The notes: generated from the sequence alone by a model not told the origin. Numbered from the stretch's first letter, positions 36,496 through 46,531 are shown. The stretch is DNA of 51,285 nt from an uncultured Roseovarius sp. (GCF_913054395.1 NZ_CAJXIP010000006.1:1-51285), one strand, 5' to 3'. Made by a program: numbers and translations.

Positions 36496-37352
36496 TCCCG
36501 CGCATTGATCCGGCGCCATCGCGCTGGTCCTACCGCTTTCAGCGGCTGATGCTGACGCCGGTCTATCGGCGGCTGTTGCGTGTCGGGCTTCCGATGCTGG
36601 CGGTGGCGGGGCTGACGGTCGGCTATTTCGCGGATCAGCAGCGGCGCGAGGATGTCATACTGGCGCTTACGGCGCTGCGGCACCAGATCGAAACCCGGCC
36701 TGAATTCATGGTCAATCTGCTTGCGGTCGAGGGCGCAAGCCTTGGTGTGCAGGAAGACATCCGCGAAATTTTCCCGTTTGACCTTCCGGCAAGCTCGTTC
36801 GATCTCAACCTCGATGAAATCCGGGCAATGATCGAAGACCTGCCCGCCGTGGCCGCCGCCGCCGTGCGCATCCGTCAGGGCGGTGTTCTGGTTGCCGAGA
36901 TAACCGAGCGCAAGCCGGTCGCCCTGTGGCGGACCCGCGACGGCATCAACGTGATTGACATCGAAGGCGAGGTCATCGGCGCGGTCACCGTGCGCCAGGA
37001 CCGCGCCAGCCTGCCGGTTGTCGCAGGTGTGGGGGCGCCCGATCACGTGGCCGAAGCGATGCAGATCTTGCAGGCGGCCCAACCCTTGCCCCAGAACATT
37101 CGCGGCCTTGTGCGCATGGGCGAACGGCGGTGGGATCTTGTGCTTGAAAGCGGCCAGCGGATCATGCTGCCTGAAACCGGTCCGGTGCGCGCGCTGGAAC
37201 GGGTGATGGTGCTGAACTCGGCACAGGACATGCTGGAACGGGATCTGGAGGCGGTCGATATGCGGATCGCCGCGCGCCCGACCATCCGGCTCAATGAAAA
37301 CGCCATGGAAGAATGGTGGCGGATAACAAACATGACTTTGGGAGCGGACTGA
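36483..37352 (+). CDS. ftsQ: Cell division protein FtsQ
   Basis: A 289-residue bitopic divisome protein. After a cytoplasmic tail a membrane helix (about residues 36-52, [19 protein letters not shown]) precedes a POTRA domain and the FtsQ/DivIB beta domain ([24 protein letters not shown]). It recruits FtsL/FtsB. The ATG at 36483 overlaps the ddl end. Confidence 0.93.
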   Translation: MQQVIPRIDPAPSRWSYRFQRLMLTPVYRRLLRVGLPMLAVAGLTVGYFADQQRREDVILALTALRHQIETRPEFMVNLLAVEGASLGVQEDIREIFPFDLPASSFDLNLDEIRAMIEDLPAVAAAAVRIRQGGVLVAEITERKPVALWRTRDGINVIDIEGEVIGAVTVRQDRASLPVVAGVGAPDHVAEAMQILQAAQPLPQNIRGLVRMGERRWDLVLESGQRIMLPETGPVRALERVMVLNSAQDMLERDLEAVDMRIAARPTIRLNENAMEEWWRITNMTLGAD

Positions 37353-37356
37353 ACCG

Positions 37357-38691
37357 ATGATCGAGCTCTATGAATCTCAGCGTGCGATGCGCCATATGCG
37401 CAAGGCGGCCATGCAACGCGGCGTGGTGGCGGTGCTTGATGTGGGCACCTCCAAGATCGCCTGCCTGGTGCTGCGTTTCGACGGCACCGAGCGGCTGAAC
37501 GAGTCCGAGGGCATCGGCGCGATGGCGGGGCAGGCCGGGTTCCGGGTGATCGGGGCCGCGACGACACGTTCGCGCGGGGTGCGCTTTGGCGAAATCGACG
37601 CGATGCAGGAAACCGAGCGGGCCATTCGCACCGCCGTCCAGGCGGCCCAGAAGATGGCCAATATCCGTGTCGACCACGTGATTGCCTGTTTCTCGGGCGC
37701 GTCGCCGCGATCCTACGGTCTTGCCGGTCAGGTCGAGCTTGAGGGCCACACTGTCAGCGAGCAGGATATCAGCCGCGTGCTCAGCGCCTGCGATGTTCCC
37801 GACTATGGCGAGGGCCGCGAGGTTCTGCATGCCCAGCCAGTCAATTTTGCGCTTGATCACCGCTCTGGTCTGATCGATCCGCGCGGGCAGATGGGGCAGG
37901 TGCTTTCCGCCGACCTTCACATGCTGACCGTCGATGCGGCCGCGATCCAGAACCTGGCCTATTGCGTCAAGCGCTGTGATCTTGAACTGGCCGGCGTGGC
38001 CAGCTCTGCCTATGTGTCGGGCGTTGCCTCGCTCGTCGAGGATGAACAGGAGCTTGGCGCCGCCTGTATCGACCTTGGCGGCGGCTCGTCCGGCGTTTCG
38101 ATCTTTATCAAGAAACACATGATCTATGCCGACAGCGTGCGCATGGGCGGCGATCACGTCACCAGCGACATCTCGATGGGCCTGTCGGTGCCTGCCGCCA
38201 CCGCCGAGCGGATCAAAACGTTTTATGGCGGCGTCGTGGCCACCGGCATGGATGACCGCGAGATGATCGAGATCGGCGGAGACACCGGAGATTGGGATCA
38301 CGACCGGCGCACCGTAAGCCGGGCCGAGCTTATCGGGATCATGCGTCCGCGGGTCGAGGAAATCCTCGAAGAGGTGCGTGCGCGCCTTGATGCGGCGGGC
38401 TTTGACCACCTGCCAAGCCAGCAGATCGTGCTTACCGGCGGCGGCAGCCAGATACCGGGCCTCGACGGGCTTGCCAGCAAGATTTTGGGACAGCAGGTGC
38501 GCCTTGGCCGCCCGCTTCGGGTGCATGGCCTGCCGCAGGCCGCGACCGGTGCCGGATTTGCCAGCGCCGTGGGCATGTGCCTGTTCGCGGCCAACCCGCA
38601 GGACGAATGGTGGGATTTTGAAATTCCCGTCGACCGCTACCCGGCGCGCTCTTTGAAACGTGCGGTCAAGTGGTTCAAGGACAACTGGTGA
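37357..38691 (+). CDS. ftsA: Cell division protein FtsA
   Basis: An actin-fold protein that tethers FtsZ to the membrane. The 444-residue chain has the phosphate-1 motif VLDVGTSKIACLV, the SHS2/1C region, GCIDLGGGS-like ACIDLGGGSSGVSIF and LTGGGSQIPGL. The C-terminal RAVKWFKDNW forms the amphipathic membrane-targeting helix. It starts 4 bases after ftsQ. Confidence 0.96.
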   Translation: MIELYESQRAMRHMRKAAMQRGVVAVLDVGTSKIACLVLRFDGTERLNESEGIGAMAGQAGFRVIGAATTRSRGVRFGEIDAMQETERAIRTAVQAAQKMANIRVDHVIACFSGASPRSYGLAGQVELEGHTVSEQDISRVLSACDVPDYGEGREVLHAQPVNFALDHRSGLIDPRGQMGQVLSADLHMLTVDAAAIQNLAYCVKRCDLELAGVASSAYVSGVASLVEDEQELGAACIDLGGGSSGVSIFIKKHMIYADSVRMGGDHVTSDISMGLSVPAATAERIKTFYGGVVATGMDDREMIEIGGDTGDWDHDRRTVSRAELIGIMRPRVEEILEEVRARLDAAGFDHLPSQQIVLTGGGSQIPGLDGLASKILGQQVRLGRPLRVHGLPQAATGAGFASAVGMCLFAANPQDEWWDFEIPVDRYPARSLKRAVKWFKDNW

Positions 38692-38866
38692 CCGCTATAT
38701 GTGGCGTCATCGGCGAAATACCGCGAAAAGGGTCGAAAAAGTGACCATATTTGGTGGCAATATAGTGTTTTTTTGGTGACCTTTGGGTTAACGATCGGTA
38801 AGAATGGTGCTGAATAGGCGGAAAAACGGCTCGCGAATGCGGGCGCAACAGCAGGCGGACAGAGCT
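38692..38866 (+). promoter_or_regulatory. ftsA-ftsZ intergenic promoter region
   Basis: An AT-rich 175-base gap likely holds an ftsZ promoter; CAATATAG (38757-38764) is -10-like. TTAA-N7-TAAG at 38788-38802 is close to a CtrA site (TTAA-N7-TTAA) but imperfect. No stem-loop terminator is seen after ftsA. Confidence 0.4.
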
Positions 38867-40498
38867 ATGACATTGAACCTCACTATGCCCGGACATGACG
38901 ACCTTAAGCCCCGGATCACCGTTTTCGGTGTAGGTGGGGCCGGTGGCAACGCGGTCAACAACATGATCGAAAAGCAACTCGACGGGGTTGATTTCGTGGT
39001 GGCAAATACCGATGCACAGGCCCTGAGCCAGAGCAATTCGGAAAGCCGCATCCAGCTGGGTGTGAAGGTTACTGAAGGTCTGGGCGCCGGCGCGCGGGCC
39101 TCTGTCGGGGCGGCTGCCGCCGAGGAAAGCATCGAACAGATCGTCGATCACCTGGCGGGGGCGCATATGTGCTTTATCACCGCCGGTATGGGCGGTGGCA
39201 CCGGCACGGGCGCCGCGCCGATCATCGCGCAGGCCGCGCGCGAGCTTGGCGTTCTGACCGTGGGCGTTGTGACCAAGCCGTTCCAGTTCGAAGGCGCCAA
39301 GCGGATGCGTCAGGCCGAAGAGGGCGTCGAAGCCCTGCAAAAGATGGTCGATACGCTGATCATCATCCCCAACCAGAACCTGTTCCGCCTGGCGAATGAA
39401 AAAACCACGTTCACCGAAGCCTTCAGCATGGCCGACGATGTTCTTTACCAAGGCGTCAAGGGCGTGACCGACCTGATGGTGCGTCCGGGCCTGATCAACC
39501 TTGATTTCGCCGATGTGCGTGCCGTCATGGACGAGATGGGCAAGGCGATGATGGGCACCGGCGAGGACAGCGGCGAAGATCGCGCCATCCAGGCCGCCGA
39601 AAAGGCCATTGCCAACCCGCTTCTGGACGAAATCAGCCTGCGTGGCGCCAAGGGTGTTCTCATCAACATCACCGGCGGTCACGACCTTACGCTGTTTGAA
39701 CTTGACGAGGCCGCCAACCGGATCCGTGAAGAGGTTGACGCCGATGCCAATATCATCGTCGGCTCGACCCTTGATCCGTCGATGGAAGGCTCGATGCGCG
39801 TGAGCGTTGTCGCCACCGGTATCGACGCCACCGAAAAGCACGACGACATGCCGGTGCCGCGCCGTTCACTGGCACAGCCCCTGCGTCAGGCCGCAGCACC
39901 CGAAGTGGCCGCGCCGGTCGCTGAACAGGCCGAAGAGGCGCCTGAACAGGTTGCCGCCACCACGACCGAGGCAGAACCGCCGCTGTTCCGTGAGCTGGAC
40001 GCGCAGCGCGCCGCCGCCGAGGATCAGATGGAGGATATCTTTGAAGAGGAGAGCGCCGCAGACGATCTGCCGCCGCCCGCCTATATCCCCAAGGTTGAGG
40101 AATTTGCCCCCGCAGCCTATGCCGACGAGGACGAGCTTGATACCTTCGTTGCCCCACGCGCCCCCGCGCCCGGCACCCCCTCGCAAGAGGCCATGCAGCG
40201 CCTGCAGGCCGCCGTCAGCAAGGCGCCGAGCCAGCCCCAGCAACGCCGCCCGCAGCCGGTCGAGCAACAGCAACAGCCCGCCGCCGAAGAGCGCCCGCGC
40301 TTTGGGATCAATTCGCTGATCAACCGGATGACCGGGCATGGCTCGCCCGAGGCCGAGCGCCAGCCGCAACAGTCCGCGCGCCCTGTGCGTCATCAGCCGC
40401 CGATGCAGTCGGCGCAGCCGCAGCAAGCCCCGGCGCGTATGCAGGAAGAAGACGAGCAGATTGAAATTCCGGCGTTTCTACGCCGCCAGGCCAACTGA
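38867..40498 (+). CDS. ftsZ: Cell division GTPase FtsZ with a long linker
   Basis: FtsZ polymerises into the Z ring. The 543-residue protein has the tubulin signature [10 protein letters not shown] at 109-118. The GTPase/T7-loop core covers about residues 18-320 ([19 protein letters not shown]). A linker of about 200 residues rich in Ala, Glu, Pro and Gln follows, and then a C-terminal peptide [12 protein letters not shown] that binds FtsA. I chose the ATG at 38867 ([21 protein letters not shown]), since the 21 earlier residues look non-coding. Many bacterial FtsZ proteins are about 380-400 residues; long linkers are known in alphaproteobacteria. Confidence 0.96.
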   Translation: MTLNLTMPGHDDLKPRITVFGVGGAGGNAVNNMIEKQLDGVDFVVANTDAQALSQSNSESRIQLGVKVTEGLGAGARASVGAAAAEESIEQIVDHLAGAHMCFITAGMGGGTGTGAAPIIAQAARELGVLTVGVVTKPFQFEGAKRMRQAEEGVEALQKMVDTLIIIPNQNLFRLANEKTTFTEAFSMADDVLYQGVKGVTDLMVRPGLINLDFADVRAVMDEMGKAMMGTGEDSGEDRAIQAAEKAIANPLLDEISLRGAKGVLINITGGHDLTLFELDEAANRIREEVDADANIIVGSTLDPSMEGSMRVSVVATGIDATEKHDDMPVPRRSLAQPLRQAAAPEVAAPVAEQAEEAPEQVAATTTEAEPPLFRELDAQRAAAEDQMEDIFEEESAADDLPPPAYIPKVEEFAPAAYADEDELDTFVAPRAPAPGTPSQEAMQRLQAAVSKAPSQPQQRRPQPVEQQQQPAAEERPRFGINSLINRMTGHGSPEAERQPQQSARPVRHQPPMQSAQPQQAPARMQEEDEQIEIPAFLRRQAN

Positions 40499-40524
40499 TT
40501 CTTCACCTGGTTTGGTGAGTGAGG

Positions 40525-40549
40525 GCCGCCCCCAGGGGCGGTCTTTTTC
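40525..40549 (+). terminator. Intrinsic terminator after ftsZ
   Basis: GCCGCCC (40525-40531) pairs with GGGCGGT (40536-40542) around a 4-base loop and is followed by CTTTTTC. It is a clean rho-independent terminator that closes the dcw operon. Confidence 0.85.
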
Positions 40550-40644
40550 TATTTAAAACAGGGCCCTGGCGGCAAAAAAATCAAGTGGGCGGAAAGTCGC
40601 CCATGCAGGCGGGCGACATGTTTCAAACGGTTACAAAGATTGAG

Positions 40645-40673
40645 TTGAGCATTCTCTGCCAGCCCCCTAAACG
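40645..40673 (+). promoter_or_regulatory. Candidate lpxC promoter
   Basis: TTGAGC (40645-40650) and TAAACG (40668-40673) are 17 bases apart. A start near 40680 would leave only about 8 bases before the lpxC ATG. Confidence 0.35.
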
Positions 40674-40687
40674 GTAAACATCTAAAA

Positions 40688-41644
40688 ATGAATGTACTTG
40701 TGCCATGGGGGGCATTGGCTGTTTTGCAGAGGACGATCACATATCCTGTGACCTTTGAGGGCGTTGGTTTGCACTCGGGGGAACCCGCGAACCTGACGAT
40801 CCACCCCGCGCCTGCCGGTACGGGGATCGTGTTCCGTCGCGTTGACATCACCGACTGTGAAAACGAAATTCCCGCCCTCTGGGACCTTGTCGAGCAATCG
40901 CCGCTCTGCACGCGCTTGGTCAATGCTGACAGCGTGTCGATCAGCACCGTTGAACATGTGATGGCGGCGCTCGTCGGCTGTGGCGTACACAACGCGGTTG
41001 TTGACGTGGACGGCCCCGAAGTCCCGATCCTTGACGGAAGTGCCGCCCCCTTCGTGCGTGGCATCCTTGCCAATGGCCTGCGTCAGCTTGCCGATCCGGT
41101 CAGGGCGCTGCGGGTGCTGCGCCCCGTAGAAGTGCGCCGCGGCTCTGCCTGGGCCCGCCTGACGCCGAATGATACGCTTCGGATCAAGTTCGACATTGAT
41201 TTCGAGGATGCCGCGATCGGCGTTCAGAGCAAGATCCTGAACATGTCGAATGGCAGCTTCGTGCGCGAACTTTCCAACAGCCGGACGTTCTGCCGCAAGG
41301 CGGATGTGGATCACATGCGCGCCAACGGTCTTGCGCTTGGCGGGACACTTGAAAACGCGGTGGTCGTGGATGGCGAAAAGGTGCTTAGCCCCGGCGGCCT
41401 GCGTCACGCGGATGAGGCCGTGCGCCACAAGATGCTTGATGCGCTTGGCGATCTTGGCCTTGCGGGCCTGCCTATCCTTGGTCATTACCACGGCTTTCGT
41501 GCCGGTCATGCGCTGACCAACACCCTTTTGCGCGCGCTTTTCGCGGATAAGAGCGCCTTTGAGGTGGTCGAATGCGACGCCGAAACCGCCGCCCGTTTGC
41601 CGGGGGCAGGTGTGCATTGGGGTGAAATTCCGCAAGTAGCCTGA
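40688..41644 (+). CDS. lpxC: UDP-3-O-acyl-N-acetylglucosamine deacetylase
   Basis: LpxC makes the committed step of lipid A synthesis. The 318-residue zinc amidase has VGLHSG near the N-terminus. The zinc ligands are His90 in STVEHVMAAL and His247/Asp251 in RHKMLDALGDL. The catalytic His274 lies in GHALTN. No ribosome site is visible before the ATG; a TTG at 40724 (LQRTITYPV) is another option. It lies between ftsZ and bamD as usual in this order. Confidence 0.96.
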   Translation: MNVLVPWGALAVLQRTITYPVTFEGVGLHSGEPANLTIHPAPAGTGIVFRRVDITDCENEIPALWDLVEQSPLCTRLVNADSVSISTVEHVMAALVGCGVHNAVVDVDGPEVPILDGSAAPFVRGILANGLRQLADPVRALRVLRPVEVRRGSAWARLTPNDTLRIKFDIDFEDAAIGVQSKILNMSNGSFVRELSNSRTFCRKADVDHMRANGLALGGTLENAVVVDGEKVLSPGGLRHADEAVRHKMLDALGDLGLAGLPILGHYHGFRAGHALTNTLLRALFADKSAFEVVECDAETAARLPGAGVHWGEIPQVA

Positions 41645-41757
41645 GATCGGGGCGCAGAAATGTGCCAAAGACGTTTTGCACCGGAAAATTCTGTGCTAGG
41701 ACCAAGGCGACACATGGGGCCAACCCCCTGTTTTCGTAATTAAAGGTGAGATCGCGC

Positions 41758-42606
41758 ATGAATGTCGGCAAGTCCCGGGCAAAACTGGTCGGTGCCCTTC
41801 TTGTGGTAGTCGCAGCAGCCGGATGCTCTAACAAAGAGAGCGTCGAGCGTGGCACAGTCAATTACGAGAATTACACGGCGCAGCAGATTTTTGAGCGTGG
41901 TGAATATGATCTGGCTCAGCGCGACCCTGACCTTGCCGCCAAAAGCTTTGCCGAGGTCGAGCGGCTTTATCCCTATTCGGAACTGGCCAAGCGCTCGGTG
42001 ATCATGCAGGCCTATGCCCATCATCAGGACAAGGATTATGAAAACAGCCGTGCCGCCGCGCAGCGGTTCATTGATTTCTATCCGACCGACGAAGACGCCG
42101 CCTATGCGCAATATCTTCTGGCGCTGAGCTATTATGACCAGATCGACGAAGTCGGCCGCGATCAGGGGCTTACCTTTCAGGCGCTTCAGTCTCTGCGCGA
42201 AGTGATCGAACGCTATCCCGATAGCGAGTATGCCTCCTCGGCGATCCTGAAATTCGATCTGGCCTTTGATCATCTCGCCGCCAAGGAGATGGAAATCGGG
42301 CGCTATTACCTGCGCCGCGATCATTTCGCAGCGGCGATCAACCGCTTCCGTGTCGTGGTCGAGGATTTTCAGACCACCACCCACACCGCCGAGGCGCTGC
42401 ACCGTCTGGTCGAGGCCTACCTTTCGCTTGGCCTGACCGATGAGGCGCGCACCGCCGGGGCCATCCTTGGCTATAACTTCCGTGGCACCGAATGGTACGA
42501 GGACAGCTATAAACTGTTGACGGGCCGGGGTCTGACGCTGGAAGCGGCGGGCGATAACTGGCTGCGGCAGGTCTATCGGCAGATGATCCAGGGCCGGTGG
42601 CTGTAA
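41758..42606 (+). CDS. bamD: Outer membrane assembly lipoprotein BamD
   Basis: BamD is the essential lipoprotein partner of BamA in beta-barrel insertion. The 282-residue chain has a signal with lipobox AAGC (Cys23), then TPR-like repeats (FERGEYDLAQRDPDLAAKSF, RLYPYSELAKRSVIM, RFIDFYPTDEDAAYAQYL). The ATG at 41758 follows AAAGGTGAG; a GTG start at 41746 is less likely. Confidence 0.94.
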   Translation: MNVGKSRAKLVGALLVVVAAAGCSNKESVERGTVNYENYTAQQIFERGEYDLAQRDPDLAAKSFAEVERLYPYSELAKRSVIMQAYAHHQDKDYENSRAAAQRFIDFYPTDEDAAYAQYLLALSYYDQIDEVGRDQGLTFQALQSLREVIERYPDSEYASSAILKFDLAFDHLAAKEMEIGRYYLRRDHFAAAINRFRVVVEDFQTTTHTAEALHRLVEAYLSLGLTDEARTAGAILGYNFRGTEWYEDSYKLLTGRGLTLEAAGDNWLRQVYRQMIQGRWL

Positions 42607-42632
42607 CCCGGAACTGAGGGGGGCAGGGCAAG

Positions 42633-44282
42633 GTGCTCAGGGGTCTCGATATTCGCGACATGCTGATCATTGACCGGCTGGATCTTGTGTTTCAGCCGGG
42701 CCTCAACGTGCTGACCGGCGAGACCGGGGCGGGCAAGTCGATCCTGCTGGATTCGCTTGGGTTCGTGCTTGGCTGGCGGGGCCGGGCAGAGCTTGTGCGC
42801 GCCGGGGCCGAACAGGGCGAGGTGGTCGCGGTGTTCGACATCGCCCCCGATCATCCCGCGCGCGCCGTCCTGCGCGAGGCGGGGCTTCCCGAAGAAGACG
42901 AACTTATCCTGCGCCGCGTCAATGCCGCCGACGGGCGCAAGACGGCTTGGGTCAACGACCGGCGCTGTTCGGGCGAGGTGTTGCGCCGCTTGTCGGAAAC
43001 GCTGGTTGAGTTGCACGGCCAGCACGATGATCGCGGGCTTTTGAACCCCAAGGGCCATCGTGATCTGCTTGATACCTATGGCGATCTTGGTGCCCTGCGC
43101 GACGCGGCGCGTGCCTCATGGCGCGATGTGGCAGCCCGGCGCAAGGCGCTTGAGACAGCAGAGGCGGCCCTGGCCAAAGTGCGCGCCGAAGAGGATTTCC
43201 TGCGCCACGCGGTCGGCGAGCTTGACGCGCTCGACCCGCAACCCGGCGAAGAAGCAGAGCTTGATACCCGCCGCCGCCTGATGCAATCGGGCGAGCGTAT
43301 CCGCGAGGATATTGCGCGCGCCGCGCAGGTGCTTGGCAACGAGGGAGCCGAGGGGGCCGCCGCCGATGCGTTGCGCTGGCTGGACGGCGTCGCCGACAAG
43401 GCCGGGGGACAACTGGACGAGCCGATTGCCGCCATAGGCCGCGCGCTGGTCGAGCTTGACGAGGCGGCCAGCGGCGTTACCCGCTGTCTGGAGGCGCTCA
43501 GTTTCAATCCGCTCGAACTTGAAGAGGCCGAAGAGCGGCTTTTCGCTATCCGCGCGCTTGCCCGCAAGCATGACGTGCTGCCGGATGATCTTGGCGACTT
43601 TGCCGATGGATTGCGCCGCCAGATTGCCGCGCTCGATCAGGGGGATGCCGATCTCAAGGCGCTTGGCGCGGCCCTGTCAGAGGCCGAGAGCGCCTATGCC
43701 CAAGCCGCCGGGGCCCTGAGCGCCGCGCGCGGCAAGGCCGCCACCGCGCTTGACCGCGCTGTCACCGCAGAACTTGCCCCGCTCAAGATGGAGCGGGCGG
43801 TCTTCGAGACCCGTATCACCCCGACCGAGCCGGGCCCGAGCGGGCAGGACGAGGTCACATTCAGCGTCGCCACCAACTCCGGCGCGCCGGCAGGCCCGCT
43901 TGCCAGGATTGCCTCGGGTGGCGAGTTGAGCCGCTTTTTGCTGGCGCTCAAGGTCTGTCTGACCGGCACGGAAAGCGGCCTGACGCTTATTTTCGACGAG
44001 ATCGACCGCGGCGTCGGCGGGGCCACCGCCGATGCGGTGGGCCGCAGGCTTGCGCAACTGGCCCGCAATGGTCAGGTGCTCGTGGTCACCCATTCGCCAC
44101 AGGTCGCGGCCAAGGCGGCGCATCACTGGCGGGTGGAAAAACGGGTCGAGAACGACCAGACCCTGTCAACCGTGCGCCCGATGCTCAAGGGCGACCGGGT
44201 CGACGAGATCGCGCGCATGCTCTCGGGCGAACACATCACCCCCGAAGCCCGCGCCGCCGCCGAGGCATTGATGGGCAGTTAG
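42633..44282 (+). CDS. recN: DNA repair protein RecN
   Basis: An SMC-like ATPase for double-strand-break repair. The 549-residue protein has the Walker A GETGAGKS at 29-36, long coiled-coil arms in the middle and the ABC signature ASGGELSRFLLALK. Walker B LTLIFDEIDRGVGGATADAVG completes the site. GTG start. It is the last gene of the conserved ftsZ-lpxC-bamD-recN order. The ligA gene that often follows is missing here. Confidence 0.96.
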   Translation: MLRGLDIRDMLIIDRLDLVFQPGLNVLTGETGAGKSILLDSLGFVLGWRGRAELVRAGAEQGEVVAVFDIAPDHPARAVLREAGLPEEDELILRRVNAADGRKTAWVNDRRCSGEVLRRLSETLVELHGQHDDRGLLNPKGHRDLLDTYGDLGALRDAARASWRDVAARRKALETAEAALAKVRAEEDFLRHAVGELDALDPQPGEEAELDTRRRLMQSGERIREDIARAAQVLGNEGAEGAAADALRWLDGVADKAGGQLDEPIAAIGRALVELDEAASGVTRCLEALSFNPLELEEAEERLFAIRALARKHDVLPDDLGDFADGLRRQIAALDQGDADLKALGAALSEAESAYAQAAGALSAARGKAATALDRAVTAELAPLKMERAVFETRITPTEPGPSGQDEVTFSVATNSGAPAGPLARIASGGELSRFLLALKVCLTGTESGLTLIFDEIDRGVGGATADAVGRRLAQLARNGQVLVVTHSPQVAAKAAHHWRVEKRVENDQTLSTVRPMLKGDRVDEIARMLSGEHITPEARAAAEALMGS

Positions 44283-44421
44283 GCAGGCTTTCCCAGGTCT
44301 GTTCGACGGTCGGCCGTAGGGACGGAGGGGCCGTTCCAGATTTAATAGCGGTTTGCCTTAACTCTGCGCGTTATCGACATAGGGCTATTTTTAGCAATTG
44401 CTGCTTTCAGCTTCTACTTTG

Positions 44422-44775
44422 TCAAGTGGTCGGTGAATCTAACCTCAACCAACGTCCGGCCTCCAATCGGCTAAGCACTTTTTGCTTGTAGGCTTTCGGC
44501 GAAAGCGGCTGCTTCGACCGATGACGAGTGTTGTTGCAGAATTTACAGGCAGCAACAATGTTCGTCGGCGAAATGGAACCACCTTCAGATGCAGCCAACA
44601 AGTGCTCTGCCGTGCATTGGAACCAACGTGCCTGACGCTCTGAAATGGAATGCACCAACTGGAAGTGTTTCGACGACCCAGACCACATCGGTTGCTCACA
44701 ATAAAAGCAACGACGACCTTGTGCGGTGTATTTTTCTTTTCGGATTTTCTGTAGTTGCATAGACACAACACCCAT
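44422..44775 (-). CDS. HNH-endonuclease-like protein in a low-GC patch
   Basis: A 117-residue basic protein. Zinc-knuckle cysteines Cys23/Cys26 (CFYCEQ) and Cys77/Cys80 (CKFCNNTRH) frame a central EHLLAASEGG (His58) and NIVAAC. This is an HNH-nuclease pattern, with EH in place of the common DH. Substrate unknown. The surrounding sequence is poorer in GC than the rest, so horizontal origin is likely. There is no clear ribosome site; a second ATG lies at 44760. Confidence 0.7.
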   Translation of the reverse strand: MGVVSMQLQKIRKEKYTAQGRRCFYCEQPMWSGSSKHFQLVHSISERQARWFQCTAEHLLAASEGGSISPTNIVAACKFCNNTRHRSKQPLSPKAYKQKVLSRLEAGRWLRLDSPTT

Positions 44776-45154
44776 CTGGTTTCGAAATAAATCGAGAACC
44801 GGGTGCGAAAGTGTACTACTGCTTCGCAGGCGCTGCCTTTTGGATCAGTACCTTAGCTCATCCCCACGGAAACCTCCTTCTGGATGATGCTCCGCGCGCT
44901 TAGTCTCATCATTAATTTGGCGTCTGTCAATCACAGATCAAACGGTCTTGTGTTCGTAATGAAAAGCTACAAAAACAAAGCTGACATCCTGCAATTCTCT
45001 TTGGGGCTGTTCTAGACTGGAAAAGTAAGCCCAACTTTGCACGGACCCAATGAAGAGGTTTGGGCCCAAAGCGGACTTGCCCCGTTGCGCGGAACGGCCA
45101 AGGGGTGTGATCATCAACACATTCGGCGGGGGCCCTGTTCCGGCGTTTCGGTCG
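44776..45154. other. AT-rich intergenic stretch
   Basis: No supportable gene. GC is about 38% in 44941-45000, against 72% in a sample of recN (43201-43260). A 60-codon minus-strand frame (44938-45120) has no recognisable features. It probably carries promoter sequences for the HNH gene and remnants of acquired DNA. Confidence 0.5.
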
Positions 45155-46531
45155 TCAGTTGCGCGGCGGTACCAGTTTGCCGGGGTTCAGGATGTTGTCG
45201 GGGTCAAGCGCCGCCTTGATCGCCCCCATCATCGCCCAACCGCCGCCGTGTTCCTGCGTCATGTAACCAAGTTTGCCAATGCCGACGCCGTGCTCGCCGG
45301 TGATCGTTCCGCCAAGCGCAAGCGCACGTTCGACCATCCGGTCAGAGGCCGCCTTGGCGCGGGCCACCTCTTCGGGGGCGGTTTCATCGACCAGAAGGAT
45401 GGCGTGAAAATTGCCGTCGCCCACGTGGCCCAAAATCGGCCCCTGAACACCCGCGCGTTCAAGATCGGCGCGGGTTTCCTCGATGGCGGTGGCCAGTTTC
45501 GAGATTGGCACGCAGATATCGGTGACAATCGCGCGCGCGCCGGGGCGGGCGGCGAGAATGGCGTAATAGGCATTGTGGCGCATGGTCCAGAGCGCGCTGC
45601 GGTCCTCGGGGCGGCTGGCCCAGTCAAACCCCGAGCCACCATGATCCCCGGCGATCATGCCGAAACTCTCGGCCTGTTCCTTGACCGAGGCGTCGGTGCC
45701 GTGAAATTCCAGCAACAGATGCGGCTTTTCGGCCAGGCTCATCCCGGCATAGGCGTTGACCGCGCGGACGCTCTCGGTGTCCATCAGTTCGATCCGCGCC
45801 ATCGGGACGCCGCATTGAATGGTGTCGATCACCGCGCCAACCGCATCGCCGACGCTCTCGAACGCACAGACAGCCGCCGAGATTGCCTCGGGCGTGCCCT
45901 GAAGCCGCAGGGTCAATTCGGTGATCAGGCCAAGCGTGCCCTCAGAGCCGACAAAAAGCCCGGTCAGATCATATCCCGCAGAGGATTTGGGCGCGGCTGT
46001 GCCGGTGCGGATCACCTCGCCGTTGGCGCTGACCACCTCCAGGGCAAGCACATTGTCGCGCATCGTGCCATACCGCACGGCGGTGGTGCCGCTTGCGCGG
46101 GTCGCGGCCATGCCCCCAAGCGAGGCATTGGCGCCCGGATCGACCGGAAAGAAAAGCCCGGTGGCCCGCAACTCTTCGTTCAGCGCCTCGCGCGTCACAC
46201 CGGGTTGCACCGTTACTGTCATATCCTCGGCGGCGATGTTCAGAATCCGGTTCATCCGGCTGAAATCGACCACGACCCCGCCCTGGAAGGCCTGTGACTG
46301 CCCCTCAAGCGAGGTGCCCGTGCCCCAGCCCACCACCGGACAGCGATGGCGCGCACAGATCGTCATGATCTCGGCCACCTGCGCGGTATCTTCGGGATAA
46401 ACCACCGCATCCGGAGGCGAGAGCGCAAAATGCGACTCGCTTCGCCCATGCAGGTCCAGATCGGACTTGGACCGCGTTACCTGTTGGCCTAGAGATGTTA
46501 TAAGTTCGGCGATTGCGTTCTGAATGCCCAT
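45155..46531 (-). CDS. FAD-linked oxidase, D-lactate dehydrogenase (cytochrome) type
   Basis: A 458-residue flavoprotein of the GlcD/Dld family that oxidises 2-hydroxy acids such as D-lactate or glycolate. The FAD_binding_4 domain shows VVGWGTGTSLEGQ, DPGANASLGGMAATRASGT and GSEGTLGLITELTL. The C-terminal oxidase cap ends with GHVGDGNFH (metal-binding His) and TGEHGVGIGKLGYM. The substrate is uncertain. It is divergent from the ClC gene. Confidence 0.9.
   Translation of the reverse strand: MGIQNAIAELITSLGQQVTRSKSDLDLHGRSESHFALSPPDAVVYPEDTAQVAEIMTICARHRCPVVGWGTGTSLEGQSQAFQGGVVVDFSRMNRILNIAAEDMTVTVQPGVTREALNEELRATGLFFPVDPGANASLGGMAATRASGTTAVRYGTMRDNVLALEVVSANGEVIRTGTAAPKSSAGYDLTGLFVGSEGTLGLITELTLRLQGTPEAISAAVCAFESVGDAVGAVIDTIQCGVPMARIELMDTESVRAVNAYAGMSLAEKPHLLLEFHGTDASVKEQAESFGMIAGDHGGSGFDWASRPEDRSALWTMRHNAYYAILAARPGARAIVTDICVPISKLATAIEETRADLERAGVQGPILGHVGDGNFHAILLVDETAPEEVARAKAASDRMVERALALGGTITGEHGVGIGKLGYMTQEHGGGWAMMGAIKAALDPDNILNPGKLVPPRN

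Noticed and set aside
44938..45120. 60-codon minus-strand frame in the AT-rich patch
   Set aside because: No ribosome site, domain or membrane pattern that would support a gene.
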